DNA from: DATLZU01 sp051293835
GTDB lineage: Bacteria; Nitrospirota; Nitrospiria; Nitrospirales; Nitrospiraceae
Length of the DNA: 64,000 nt
NCBI GenBank assembly: GCA_051293835.1
Contig: JBPKMA010000012.1
Location: forward strand, 45,522-109,521
Direction of reading: 5' to 3'
Below, piece by piece: positions 9,092 through 18,122 of the stretch. Every line of letters begins with the position of its first letter. Position 1 is the first letter of the stretch. Below the pieces are notes generated by a model, which searched no databases, had not been told where the DNA came from, and was given only the letters and a program-made list of their open reading frames with translations. The position numbers were made by a program, and so were the translations under genes.

Positions 9092-9610
9092 ATGAAACTC
9101 ATGGTGACCGCAACAGAAGCTCATCAGGGCAAAGTTCTCGACATCGACTGCGATCAAGAAACAATCACGCTTCTGGGAATCAACGGTGAGCGTCTGGGGA
9201 CACTGACCTGGGAAGCCATCATCGAGCGGATTCTCGCTTCCACCGAAGACTCACGCTTTGTGCACAGCCGCGCTTATCCGCGGGCTCCGCTGGCGATCCG
9301 AGTCCGCTACACAACGCCGGAAGGGAAACAGTTTGACAGCCTCACCGGAGGCATCGGTGGGGGTGGCTTGTTCATCGAGAGCAGCACCCCGCTGCCGCAG
9401 GGGACCGAATTGACCGTGGAATTCGCGCTTCCCGATCGACCTTGGGAAAAGCTAAAAGCCAAGGGGAAGGTTGTGTGGACCAGGAACAAACCCGAACGCT
9501 ACCTGCTCTTTCCCGGCATGGGCGTGCAGTTTACGGACATCGCACCGGAAGTCCGCGCCCAGGTCCTGGAACTCGTCAATGCGCTGAACCGGAATCGGAC
9601 GGTGAGCTGA
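9092..9610 (+). CDS. PilZ-like domain protein, second of a tandem pair
   Basis: 172 residues, the same length and domain order as its upstream neighbour and clearly a tandem duplicate (shared TLLG, GE.LG.L.W, GGIGGGGLFIES, PGMGVQFT). The RxxxR box is RAYPR near residue 57; the second motif is again GIGGGG rather than (D/N)xSxxG. The start is ATG 9092. The end overlaps by 35 bases the end of the convergent HEAT lipoprotein gene. A signalling or adaptor role is inferred from the fold only. Confidence 0.75.
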   Translation: MKLMVTATEAHQGKVLDIDCDQETITLLGINGERLGTLTWEAIIERILASTEDSRFVHSRAYPRAPLAIRVRYTTPEGKQFDSLTGGIGGGGLFIESSTPLPQGTELTVEFALPDRPWEKLKAKGKVVWTRNKPERYLLFPGMGVQFTDIAPEVRAQVLELVNALNRNRTVS

Positions 9611-10376
9611 TCTGCGCGCTTGCCCACCTCGCCCAGCGGCGCACTCCTGCATCCGCATCGGTCGCCGCAACCTTTTCCAAGTCAGCAACGATTTCTCGGT
9701 CGCCGATCTTTCCCAGGCGGAACGCCGCTTCGGTCCGCACGCCAATCGCGGGATCGCGGAAGAGACGTTCCCGGAGCAAGGGGATCACCCGCGAATCGGC
9801 CAGTTCCCCCAGCGCTGCAACCGCTCCCTGTCGAACGAATGCATCCTCATCCCGGAGCGCTTCAACGAGAGCCGGGTAGGCCGACGGCGCATCGAGCGAG
9901 AGTAGCGCGACAACAGCCGCGCGCCGTATCCTGGTATCGGGAAGTTTGAGCGCCTGAGCCAACTGCTCGACGACGGTTTTTGCTGCCCCGAGCTCTCCGA
10001 TCGCCTGGGCCGCGCTGAGTCGGACCTGTTCGGAAGAATCGTGTAGCCGGTCGGCCAGGGGTGATAAAATCCGATCACCCGCATCTTCCCCCAACCGACC
10101 AAGCGCCCAGGCGCTTATTTGACGGACGCTGGGGTCCGGATCGTTCAGCGCCTTCACCAAAGCCTCAGCCGAACTCGGTTGTCCGAGCTTTCCTAAACTT
10201 TCCGCGGCAGTGCGTCGAACTTCGGGGTCCACGTCCTCAAGCAGCGACTCCAGATCCCGAACGATCGCATCAGGGCGGCGTGGCGGCTCATCCGGATCGC
10301 ACGCCGAGAGGAAAACGAGGAGGCCGACCACGATGAGTGGGGTGAGCCAGGGAGTTTGGCAGCGGATCACACGCAA
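9576..10376 (-). CDS. HEAT-repeat lipoprotein
   Basis: About 266 residues. The N-terminus is a lipoprotein signal peptide with lipobox LSAC near residue 26, so the mature protein should be lipid-anchored. The rest is a run of six or so HEAT/PBS-lyase repeats of about 31 residues, each with the V(R)xxAAxALG(K/R)LG pattern (VRRTAAESLGKLG, VRQISAWALGRLG, VRLSAAQAIGELG, VRQGAVAALGELA, VRTEAAFRLGKIG). These form a superhelical binding surface; no partner is evident. The first codon is uncertain: TTG 10376 or GTG 10370. tatA-like lies upstream on the same strand, 36 bases away, and could be co-transcribed. Confidence 0.75.
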   Translation of the reverse strand: MRVIRCQTPWLTPLIVVGLLVFLSACDPDEPPRRPDAIVRDLESLLEDVDPEVRRTAAESLGKLGQPSSAEALVKALNDPDPSVRQISAWALGRLGEDAGDRILSPLADRLHDSSEQVRLSAAQAIGELGAAKTVVEQLAQALKLPDTRIRRAAVVALLSLDAPSAYPALVEALRDEDAFVRQGAVAALGELADSRVIPLLRERLFRDPAIGVRTEAAFRLGKIGDREIVADLEKVAATDADAGVRRWARWASAQISSPSDSGSAH

Positions 10377-10412
10377 GGACTGCCGATACCGTATCGAGGG
10401 ATAGCCGAGCGG

Positions 10413-11249
10413 TCAGGCAGGTTTGGGAGGCTCTTCCCGCACGGCCGGCATCTGTTTGGCCGCTTCGATCGACTGCTCGATTTCCTTCTGGGCAGCGTCC
10501 AATTCAGCTTGAATCGTGCGCATTTCCGGATCGACCGTGTTACGGACATCGGCGACCGCCTGTCGAAACGTCCGGAGCGCATCGCCCAGCCCGGACCCGA
10601 GAGTCTGCATGTCCTGAGGTGAGAAGCTCCCTGGTTGCGACACGGTCTGTGCCTGCTGGGCGGCCTTCTGCTTGAGGGCCGCCTGTTGCGCCTGGACCCG
10701 GGCGACAGCCTCTTTGTTCACGATCGCGGACGGTCGTTTCGTCACCGGCTTGGGTTGCGCACTCGGAGGGAGCGGCGGATATTGCGCCCGTGCGACGGGG
10801 GGCGGAGTCGCCATCCGCTCTTCCATTGTCGGCGGCCGATGCCCCTGAGCGCTAGTGGGGACGGAGCCGGCAGCAGCGGGCGGCGTAGCTTGCGCTGGCG
10901 CTGCAATCCGCAGCTGCGCCGGTTGCGGCCCAAGGTTCGCCATGAGCGCAGCCGTGGTTCCCGGAGTCAGCTCCGGTCCCGGCGTATAGGGGGCCGTCGG
11001 CTTGGGAGCGGGAGGTGCCGGTTGACTGGCGGCTACCTGTGCCTCTTCTGCCGCAGGCCTGGCTTGCGGAACCGGTTCCGGGGCAGGTTGGACGGCTTCG
11101 GGCGGCGGGATGTCATGGACTTCCTTCTTAAAGCCCTTGAGCGCCTTGCCCAACCCTTCGCCGATCTGTGGCAACTTGCCCGCGCCGAAAATGATCAGCA
11201 CGATGGCCAGAATGATGATCAGTTCAGAGAAGCCTAGTGTGCCAAACAT
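10413..11249 (-). CDS. Unusually long TatA/TatB-like translocase protein
   Basis: 278 residues against about 60-170 for normal TatA/B. Residues 1-45 are a textbook TatA start: FSELIIILAIVLIIFGAGKL, then an amphipathic helix QIGEGLGKALKGFKKEV. A very Pro/Ala/Gln-rich linker follows (residues 50-215), and then a second TatA/B-like amphipathic segment without its own membrane helix (LGSGLGDALRTFRQAVADV, about residue 222) running into a coiled-coil-like tail. TatA proteins form the pore of the twin-arginine export system in the inner membrane. No tatC is nearby. ATG 11249 has GAGG seven bases upstream. The TatA family is clear; the role of the extension is unknown. Confidence 0.8.
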   Translation of the reverse strand: MFGTLGFSELIIILAIVLIIFGAGKLPQIGEGLGKALKGFKKEVHDIPPPEAVQPAPEPVPQARPAAEEAQVAASQPAPPAPKPTAPYTPGPELTPGTTAALMANLGPQPAQLRIAAPAQATPPAAAGSVPTSAQGHRPPTMEERMATPPPVARAQYPPLPPSAQPKPVTKRPSAIVNKEAVARVQAQQAALKQKAAQQAQTVSQPGSFSPQDMQTLGSGLGDALRTFRQAVADVRNTVDPEMRTIQAELDAAQKEIEQSIEAAKQMPAVREEPPKPA

Positions 11250-11280
11250 CCTCTTGCCTCGCGGGCTGAGAGCTAGCGTG

Positions 11281-11310
11281 ACTCTAGCCGGTGCTCGACA
11301 GCGGTGTCAA
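11281..11310 (-). promoter_or_regulatory. Possible sigma-70 promoter for the tatA-like gene
   Basis: On the minus strand TTGACA (11310-11305) is followed after 18 bases by TAGAGT (11286-11281), four of six matches to the -10 consensus. It sits 31 bases upstream of the tatA-like start codon, a sensible distance. The call rests only on consensus match and position. Confidence 0.4.
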
Positions 11311-11420
11311 GCAACGTTCTGAGTGAGAAAGACACCGCGTTCAGAGTTCAGCTATCCAGCTCAGTTTCTGAAAAGCGGAATCCGCGCGGGATGAGGGCTG
11401 TCGGCCGAACGCTAACCGTT

Positions 11421-12638
11421 TCATCTGAGAATCGGCACGATTTCGGTTTGGACCGGTTGGCCAAAGACCACCGCTTCCCGATCCGAGAGATAGACGTCCA
11501 GCTCGCTGCGGATGCCGAATTCGCCGGCTAGATAAATGCCAGGTTCGATGGAAAAGCAGGTCCTCGGTAGAAGCCGGCGCGTGTCCCGTGTTTCCAAGTT
11601 GTCGATGTTCGCTCCGTTGCCGTGCACGTCTTCACCGATGGAATGGCCGGTCCGGTGCAGAAATTGCTTTCCGTAACCGGCGTTGCAGATGACCTGCCGG
11701 CAGACATCGTCCACTTCCGATCCGCAGGGGAACCGTCCCGCCGCCACATGGCGTTGGACGAACGTGAGGGCCGCATCCCTCGCCTGTCGCACGATCTCAA
11801 AGATCCCGCGCGGGCGGGCCGGCACGCGCTCACCCACGTAGCCAGTCCAGGTGATGTCGGCGTAAACGGCCCCCGGCTGGGGCTGCTTCGCCCACAGATC
11901 GATCAACACCAGCCCACCACGGCGGATCTCGGCTGAGCCGGTCGGCTCCGGCGTGTAGTGAGGATCGGCGCTGTGCTCGTCCACTGCCACGATCGGAGGA
12001 CTCGCCGTCACCAAGCCATGCATTTGCATGCGCGACAAAATGAACTGCTGCAACCCATACTCCGTCAACGGGACGCTTCGCTCGATGCACGTCCGGATGT
12101 GATCGAAGGCTTCGTCGACAATGCGGCGGAGCGCTGCCGCGGCGGCGCGATGGGAATCCAGTTGTTGATCATTCCAGACCGCCTCGAAGCGCTGCACCAG
12201 ATCCGCAGAGGTCACCACTTCGACACCGAAACTTCGGACCAACTCGATGGTGCCCGCGTCCACCCGGGAAAGATACGGGATCGCGTTCAATGGCGAGTAC
12301 TGCATCGCGGCACGACGCACCCCCTCGAGTATCCGCGCCAGACCGGCTTTCTGTTCCTCCCACGACACATAAGACAGCGTGGCGCCCGGCAAGCAGTCCA
12401 GCACATGCGGCTCGATCCGGTGCAGCAGTTTCATCGGACTGCCGCACGTCGGAAGCCAGTAGTACCAGCGGCGGGTCACTTGGATTGCAGGATCGATGCG
12501 CAGGACTCGGTAGGCCAGCGGGTCACTGCCGCGGAAGTCATAGAAAAGCCAGCCATCCAGACCCGGCTGATCGCAGAGGGTTTGTTGAATCTCTTCAATG
12601 CGGCGGTGATGGATCGGCGACCCGCTCATCGCGGGCAT
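11421..12638 (-). CDS. M24-family metallopeptidase (Xaa-Pro aminopeptidase-like)
   Basis: About 405 residues with a creatinase-type N-terminal domain and a C-terminal pita-bread peptidase domain. All five expected metal ligands can be placed: Asp in VLIDLWA, Asp in YADITWTG, His in HRTGHSIG, Glu in FSIEPGIYL and Glu in IRSELDVYL. Such enzymes remove N-terminal residues ahead of proline, or act on related amide substrates; the exact substrate is not predictable. I start at ATG 12638; a longer frame opens at 12707, but those 23 residues overlap the promoter side of the divergent gene. It is transcribed divergently from the gene at 12734. Confidence 0.85.
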   Translation of the reverse strand: MPAMSGSPIHHRRIEEIQQTLCDQPGLDGWLFYDFRGSDPLAYRVLRIDPAIQVTRRWYYWLPTCGSPMKLLHRIEPHVLDCLPGATLSYVSWEEQKAGLARILEGVRRAAMQYSPLNAIPYLSRVDAGTIELVRSFGVEVVTSADLVQRFEAVWNDQQLDSHRAAAAALRRIVDEAFDHIRTCIERSVPLTEYGLQQFILSRMQMHGLVTASPPIVAVDEHSADPHYTPEPTGSAEIRRGGLVLIDLWAKQPQPGAVYADITWTGYVGERVPARPRGIFEIVRQARDAALTFVQRHVAAGRFPCGSEVDDVCRQVICNAGYGKQFLHRTGHSIGEDVHGNGANIDNLETRDTRRLLPRTCFSIEPGIYLAGEFGIRSELDVYLSDREAVVFGQPVQTEIVPILR

Positions 12639-12733
12639 CTTATCGTCCCGCCAGGACACCGTCAATCGGCGGTGGCGCACAGGAATGATCATGGTAGAAT
12701 GCGCCACGGCCGGTGGCTCTTACGGAGGCACAT

Positions 12734-13204
12734 TTGCTCCCTGACCTTTCGCTCGATCTTGCTCACTATCGCGTCACGTTCTTTTTCGGGCCGGAGCCTG
12801 ACGCTCAGCATCCTGAACGCCTCTCTTGCGTGTTCAACGTGAAGAAGCGGAGCTGGAAAGGAGGCGTGCAAGTGGCCGTCGAGATCAATTTGGAACAACT
12901 CGATCGCGCGCGCCGGGCATTGGGCTGGAGCGCGTGGTTGGACCATGTCCTAACCGGCGTTCCTGCTGATGAACGCGAAGGGTATCGTGCGCGCGCGGAA
13001 GACCTTCTCGCACAAGCCCTCTGCGCCTGCAAGCTCGACTTGCGGTTGCAGGCCGGTCTCACCCAGGAAAACCAGCGGATCCGCGCCGAGTCCTGGTCAC
13101 GAGAGCTAGATTGGGCTGTGGTCGCCCACCAAGCGATCATTAAATCGCACATTCTGACCGAACTCGACCTGACTGAAGGCTCGAACCTCCCTGCAGACAA
13201 TTGA
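12734..13204 (+). CDS. Conserved-looking hypothetical protein
   Basis: About 156 residues; I do not recognise the family. Start TTG 12734 is supported by GGAGG five bases upstream; an in-frame GTG at 12713 would lie before that site. The protein is soluble, with no signal peptide or membrane segment. Visible features are VTFFFGPEPDAQ, a basic VKKRSWKGG stretch, two cysteines close together near residue 103 (LCACKLDLRLQ) and a helical C-terminus. Codon use matches its neighbours. It is divergent from the M24 peptidase. Confidence 0.6.
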   Translation: MLPDLSLDLAHYRVTFFFGPEPDAQHPERLSCVFNVKKRSWKGGVQVAVEINLEQLDRARRALGWSAWLDHVLTGVPADEREGYRARAEDLLAQALCACKLDLRLQAGLTQENQRIRAESWSRELDWAVVAHQAIIKSHILTELDLTEGSNLPADN

Positions 13205-13341
13205 TCCAATTGATCGCCTACGCCTTGGAGGCAGGGGGTTTGCATTCACCATCGAATTTGTTATAAGCAATGGTCAGGACAAGACGCGGTTCCGCCGTGT
13301 CCAGTTCGTCGAACGTCAACCGGAAAGAGGAGGACGCGCAC

Positions 13342-13791
13342 GTGAATATTCTTCAAGCCACACCGTTGAGCAACCAACGGAATCGGGCGGGCGCGCGAGG
13401 GTTCAGAATCATGGCGATCGTCATGGTCCTCGCGATCTGCCATCTCACCCTTGTGCCCTTCGCGACTGCGCAGACCAAGGAAGAAGGAAGCACCGAATCG
13501 ACCGAGTCGCAAGGCGGTCTCGGTATCGGAGCGGCCCTGCTGACCATTCCCTACGGAGTTGCAAAGATCGTCTTCGCCTTGTGCGGCGGCATCGTCGGCG
13601 GGTTGACGTACATCTTCACGGGAGCGGACGAGAAGGCAGCCAAGAAAGTCTGGGACACCAGCATCAGAGGCACTTATGTGATCACCCCGGACCATTTGAA
13701 AGGGAACAAACCGGTGCGCTTCCTGGGTGTGCCTCAGGAGGAGGAAGCCGGGCCTGACTCGGCTGCGCCGGAGCCCGCCCCAACCCCTTAA
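13342..13791 (+). CDS. Exported or membrane-anchored hypothetical protein
   Basis: 149 residues. GTG 13342 is chosen for the GAGGAGG eight bases upstream. A signal-type hydrophobic segment (IMAIVMVLAICHLTLVPFATA) spans about residues 22-42. A second hydrophobic, glycine-rich stretch lies near residues 60-95 (IPYGVAKIVFALCGGIVGGL), then a conserved-looking WDTSIRGTYVITPDHL segment and a Pro/Ala-rich end. No family or function recognised. The next gene begins at the base after its stop codon, so the two are translationally coupled. Confidence 0.65.
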   Translation: MNILQATPLSNQRNRAGARGFRIMAIVMVLAICHLTLVPFATAQTKEEGSTESTESQGGLGIGAALLTIPYGVAKIVFALCGGIVGGLTYIFTGADEKAAKKVWDTSIRGTYVITPDHLKGNKPVRFLGVPQEEEAGPDSAAPEPAPTP

Positions 13792-14529
13792 ATGAAACCC
13801 ATCATCGGGATCACCCCGGATTTTAACGCAGGGGACCGGGAAGACTTTGGGGGGCGGGAACCCACCTATTTTCTCCGAGCCCGGTATGTGCGTGCGATCG
13901 AAGAGCTGGGCGGCGTTCCACTGATTCTCCCTCTTACAACCGATCCCGCTCTGCGGCGTCGGCTGATCGACGCTCTGGACGGTGTGTTGCTCACCGGCAG
14001 CGGTCCCGATCTTCCTCCCTCGCTCTACGGCGAACGGCAGCGCTACCGGTTCCGCGTGATGAGCCGGCAACGGTCGGATTTCGAACTGGCTGTCGCGAGA
14101 CTAGCCGTCAAACACGGTACGCCGTTGCTGGGTATTTGCGGAGGCATGCAAACCATCAATGTCGCCCTTGGCGGAAGCCTGTTTCAGGACATCCCATCGC
14201 AGATCGCCCACGCTTTGTCACACCGGCAGGCCAAACCAGCGACAGCGCTTTCGCACCCCGTCACGGTGAAACCGGGAAGCTTGCTCTGGCGGATCGTCCG
14301 GCAGGACCGTATCAGGGTCAACAGTTCCCATCACCAATCCGTCAAACAGCTCGCGTCATCCCTGACAGCCAGCGCGGTCGCGCCGGACGGGGTCATCGAG
14401 GCTGTTGAGTCGTCGTACCACCCCTTTCTGTTGGGGTTGCAATGGCATCCGGAATTTCTCTTCGACCGGTACGAGATTCACCGCCGGCTCTTCCAGGCCT
14501 TTTTGAAGGCCGCCCGTGGAAAAGCGTGA
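13792..14529 (+). CDS. Class I glutamine-amidotransferase-like hydrolase (peptidase C26, PuuD-like)
   Basis: 245 residues. The catalytic triad is visible: nucleophile Cys in LLGICGGMQTINVALGG (about residue 120), and His and Glu in LGLQWHPEFLF near the C-terminus; a family NSSHHQSV motif precedes them. The N-terminus PIIGITPDFN and the LTGSGPDLPPSLYGE segment are typical of gamma-glutamyl-GABA hydrolases. Such enzymes cleave gamma-glutamyl amides in polyamine or related catabolism. ATG follows the preceding stop codon directly. An APC permease lies just downstream, which fits uptake and degradation of an amine or amino acid, but this link is inference. Confidence 0.85.
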   Translation: MKPIIGITPDFNAGDREDFGGREPTYFLRARYVRAIEELGGVPLILPLTTDPALRRRLIDALDGVLLTGSGPDLPPSLYGERQRYRFRVMSRQRSDFELAVARLAVKHGTPLLGICGGMQTINVALGGSLFQDIPSQIAHALSHRQAKPATALSHPVTVKPGSLLWRIVRQDRIRVNSSHHQSVKQLASSLTASAVAPDGVIEAVESSYHPFLLGLQWHPEFLFDRYEIHRRLFQAFLKAARGKA

Positions 14530-14646
14530 TCCCCGTATCAACCCCATCGACGCGTTCTTGCCGCTGGCAACCTGCTATACTTTTCGTCAGTGGTGTCAAG
14601 CAGTCACCCCCACTCCGCTTCCGCAACCGTGCGCATCGGAGTCCCT

Positions 14647-16098
14647 ATGGCCAGTCGCCTGTTTCGAACTAAATCCATCGATCAAATCCTGGCCGACGCC
14701 GATCACCCGGAACATCGGCTCAAGAAGACCCTGACCGTTTGGGATCTGACTGGCCTGGGCATCGGCGGCATCATCGGCACCGGAATCTTTGTCTTGATCG
14801 GAACCGCGATCGTCGGAGACGCCAACCGGCCGGGCGCCGGACCGGGCATCATTCTCTCGTTCATCTTGTCCGGACTCACCTGCGGGCTTGCTGCCCTGTG
14901 TTACGCCGAGTTTGCAGCCATGATCCCAGTCTCCGGCAGCGCCTACACCTACTCCTATGCGACCCTCGGCGAGTTCCTGGCCTGGCTCACCGGCTGGAAC
15001 CTGATCCTGGAATACGGCGTCGCCTGTGTAGCCGTGGCGATCGGATGGTCTGGGTATTTCAACAATATTCTCGCATTGTGCGGGATCGAGCTACCCCATT
15101 GGGCGACCCATGCACCTGGCGTGGACGGCGGTCTCGTCAACTTGCCGGCCGCGATCATTGTCTTGCTCGCTACCGGAATCCTGGTGCTAGGCGTTAAGCA
15201 AAGTGCACGGACCACCGGTTTGATCGTGCTTGTCAAATTGGCCGTGATTCTGTTTTTCATCGCCGTAGGGGCCTCCGCCGTCGAGCCGAGCAATTGGACC
15301 CCGTTCATGCCTTACGGGTTTCAAGGGGTCGGGGCCGCGGCGGCGATTGTCTTCTTCGCTTACATCGGCTTCGACGCGGTCTCCACGACGGCAGAAGAAG
15401 CCCGCAATCCCCAGCGGGACGTCCCGCTCGGAATCATCGCTTCTTTGGGCATTTGCACTTTGCTCTATATCGCGGTCGCCGCGGTCCTGACCGGGCTCAT
15501 TCCCTACCGGCAGATCGACGTCCACGCACCGGTCGCCGAGGCCCTGCGCGTGGCAGGATTTAACTGGGGCGCAGCCGTCGTGGCGACGGGCGCCGTGGCT
15601 GGCATCACGAGCGTCCTGTTCGTCATGATGATCGGACAAATCCGGGTATTCTTCGCCATGTCGCGTGACCGATTGTTGAGCCCATGGCTCTCGAAAGTAC
15701 ATCCGCGCTATCGCACTCCGCACCGTGTCACGATCCTGACCGGAATCGGCGTGGCCGTGCTCGCGGCGTTCGTCCCCATTGGCGACGCTGCCGATATGAC
15801 CAACATCGGAACATTGTTTGCGTTCGTCCTCGTTTGCCTCGGAGTGATCGTTCTGCGGTGGACGAAACCCGAACAACGTCGCCCCTTCCGCATTCCGTTC
15901 ATGCCGTGGATCCCTCTGCTCGGCATGGCCACCTGCCTGGGTCTTATGGCTTTTCTCCCCCTGATGACCTGGATTCGATTCCTTGTGTGGACGGTGATGG
16001 GGATCGCGATCTATTTTAGCTACGGCATCAAGCGCAGCAGGTTGGGGGACGAATCCCTACCGGAGCGGCAGACCCTTCCGCAATCGGAAAGCGTGTGA
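14647..16098 (+). CDS. APC-superfamily amino acid/polyamine permease
   Basis: 483 residues with about 12 membrane helices. The helix-1 signature GIGGIIGTGIFVLIG (near residue 38) and the following AGPGIILSFILSG and FAAMIPVSGSAYTYSYATLG segments are diagnostic of the cationic amino acid transporter branch of the APC family, as is FFAYIGFDAVSTTAEEARNPQ. It should import amino acids or exchange them at the inner membrane; the substrate is not determinable. ATG 14647 has GGAG six bases upstream and opens the conserved RTKSIDQIL start; a frame 19 codons longer has no homology. It lies downstream of a C26 hydrolase. Confidence 0.9.
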   Translation: MASRLFRTKSIDQILADADHPEHRLKKTLTVWDLTGLGIGGIIGTGIFVLIGTAIVGDANRPGAGPGIILSFILSGLTCGLAALCYAEFAAMIPVSGSAYTYSYATLGEFLAWLTGWNLILEYGVACVAVAIGWSGYFNNILALCGIELPHWATHAPGVDGGLVNLPAAIIVLLATGILVLGVKQSARTTGLIVLVKLAVILFFIAVGASAVEPSNWTPFMPYGFQGVGAAAAIVFFAYIGFDAVSTTAEEARNPQRDVPLGIIASLGICTLLYIAVAAVLTGLIPYRQIDVHAPVAEALRVAGFNWGAAVVATGAVAGITSVLFVMMIGQIRVFFAMSRDRLLSPWLSKVHPRYRTPHRVTILTGIGVAVLAAFVPIGDAADMTNIGTLFAFVLVCLGVIVLRWTKPEQRRPFRIPFMPWIPLLGMATCLGLMAFLPLMTWIRFLVWTVMGIAIYFSYGIKRSRLGDESLPERQTLPQSESV

Positions 16099-16129
16099 GG
16101 GGGGAGAAGGATCCCCAAGCGATTGGCTT

Positions 16130-16555
16130 TTACGGTGATCCTGTCCGCGAAGCGAGTGACTTGGGCATGGAAGATGGAGCGGGCGCAGGAGCACCGTCAG
16201 CCGGTTGAGGCGAGGCGGCCGGTGCAGGTCCGGCACCACCCGGAGCCACAGTCGGGGCAGGTTTCGGCGGGGCGGCCGGTTTGGGCGGCGAGGGCTTTTC
16301 GGGTTTGATCCCGCCTTCCCAGGACGGTCCCGTATACATATCAGGAGACAACCCTTTCGCCTTCCATTTTTCTTCGAAATCCGCGGCGGCGCGGTTCGGC
16401 GTTTCCCCCACGCCGACCACATCATTCCAGGGATAGGCCTTGGGACCAATCTCACAGACCCCATTGCCTCGTTTCAGATAGAGCGCGATCGGATTTCCAC
16501 GATATGGGCCCAGATAGATGTGGATACAGCCGACATATTCGAGTAGAGTGGCCAT
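16130..16555 (-). CDS. Hypothetical protein with Pro/Ala-rich tail
   Basis: 141 residues, no recognised family. The first 75 residues look like a folded domain (HIYLGPYRGNPIALYLKRGN, GPKAYPWNDVVGVGETPNRA, FEEKWKAKG). The remainder is a low-complexity Pro/Ala tail rich in KPAAPPKPAP patterns. There is no signal peptide and codon use is normal. It follows the remains of an SLC13 transporter upstream on the same strand. Confidence 0.6.
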   Translation of the reverse strand: MATLLEYVGCIHIYLGPYRGNPIALYLKRGNGVCEIGPKAYPWNDVVGVGETPNRAAADFEEKWKAKGLSPDMYTGPSWEGGIKPEKPSPPKPAAPPKPAPTVAPGGAGPAPAASPQPADGAPAPAPSSMPKSLASRTGSP

Positions 16556-16558
16556 TAC

Positions 16559-18047
16559 TCAACCTTTAGAAACCACCATGATGCCACAAGTAGCAGCCAT
16601 GAGCAAGAGGAGGACGCGGCAAGGCCGCAGGGGTGACAGTGTCAGATCAATCCCAAGCCAGGGCAGAGCAGGCTGAGCACCGCCAACTCGTGACAGCCCG
16701 ATCATGTCGATGATGAGGCCTGCACGGATCATGCTGCCCAGCAGGACAAACCCGGTGCTGCAAATGATCGCGTTGGGCGGTGTCGAGATGGGCAGGGCGA
16801 AGCCTAGCTTGCACCGAGCGTGGCGCCCAGAGCCGGCGGAAGCGGCGACACTCCGGTCGCTTGCGCGATCGCGACGGTCAGAGGGACCGCCATAGTGGCC
16901 GTGACGGTATTGGCAACCAGCTCGCAGATCAACACGGCCATCACGATCGACCCCGCCGTTAGACTCCAGAGCGTATGAGCCCCGGACAGGGAGACGAAGC
17001 CCCGACCCCAAAAATCTGCGAGACCGGACTGCTCTGATTAGCGCGCCGAACGTCGAACCCGTCCCCGAATAGAACCTGCACATCCCATCTCTGATATGCG
17101 CCACGTGTCTCCACGACAACGTCCCCTCGCCTCGCCGCAGGTCGGCTGGAAGAACGAAGAGCAGGCCGGCGGCTAAGAGTGCCACCCGCTTGTTGGGTAA
17201 ATACGTTTGACACCACAGGACGATCGGATGATCCGCGTTTCCCAAAGCGATCCCGAGCCCCGGGAGGAGCCACAACAGAATTTCGACACCCAACACGACA
17301 CAGACATTCGCCTGGCCTCGCGTCCACGGTCTCAATGCCTGAGGATGCCGCTCCCTGGAAAGAGCGGTGATTGCTCAACACCGAGGAGATAGAAGGATGG
17401 AGCCACCATACGATTCCCCAAGCGATTACCAGGAAGATGAACGCCAGCGGACCGCCGAGCGCCATCCAGGTGGCAAATGAAACGGCGTGCCAATGACGGT
17501 GGCCATGCCGCCAGCCGTGGCCGCAAAGGACAACAGCAGCAGCGGGCCAGCTTGGTCAGGTCCGCGGACGGCTTGCGCATCCGCACCAGCTGAAGCGGTG
17601 AGACTCAGCGCGATCGGCAACATCGGCACCGGAGCGGCGGTGTTGCTGATCCACATGGAGACGCCGGCGGTCGCGGTCCCGATCATCAACAGGTCCACTT
17701 CGGGCCGGCCTCCCGCGGCGCCGATAAAAAATAGCGGCGGACCGCCCAGCGCCCACCCTGAACGGCCATCGCCGCTGCAAGCAGCAAACTTCCTATCAGC
17801 AGGAACATGACCAGGTGGCCGTAGGACGCCAACACGGTCCGGAGTGAGCCGAGCCCGACCAGGACGCAGAGGGCTGTGTACAGCGCCCCGGTAACCGGCA
17901 AGGGCGGGGTTCGGCGATCGAGTAGAGGACGACCCAGGTCAGGATCGCAGCCAAGACCCGGGCGTCACACGGAAGGTCGGAAGGCGAGGCAAACAAGATC
18001 AGCAATGCGACGGCAGGTCCGCCAGCGTAGGCGGCCACGCGTCTCAC
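16559..18047 (-). pseudogene. Shattered SLC13/DASS-type sodium-coupled transporter
   Basis: On the minus strand, pieces of one divalent-anion:sodium symporter appear in order but in changing frames: start VRRVAAYAGGPAVALLILFA near 18047; PVTGALYTALCVLVGLGSL and LLIGSLLLAAAMAVQGGRW (17900-17760); MWISNTAAPVPMLPIALSL (17655-17600); a GTPFHLP segment equivalent to the family GTPPNL (about 17490); LGIALGNADHP (about 17250); and LPISTPPNAIICSTGF followed by MIRAGLIIDMIG (16800-16700). At least four frameshifts separate them, so no full-length protein can be made. Multiple errors in one gene amid intact neighbours favour true decay over sequencing error. Confidence 0.8.
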
Positions 18048-18122
18048 ACGCGTGCAGCGCGCCTCCCGGGCGGTGTGGACTTCTTGGACGGCATCGTCCC
18101 CAAGACGTATCGAGCAAGGGAG

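Noticed and set aside
11958..12842. 294-codon plus-strand frame opposite the M24 peptidase
   Set aside because: Antisense to a peptidase with all metal ligands; no homology.
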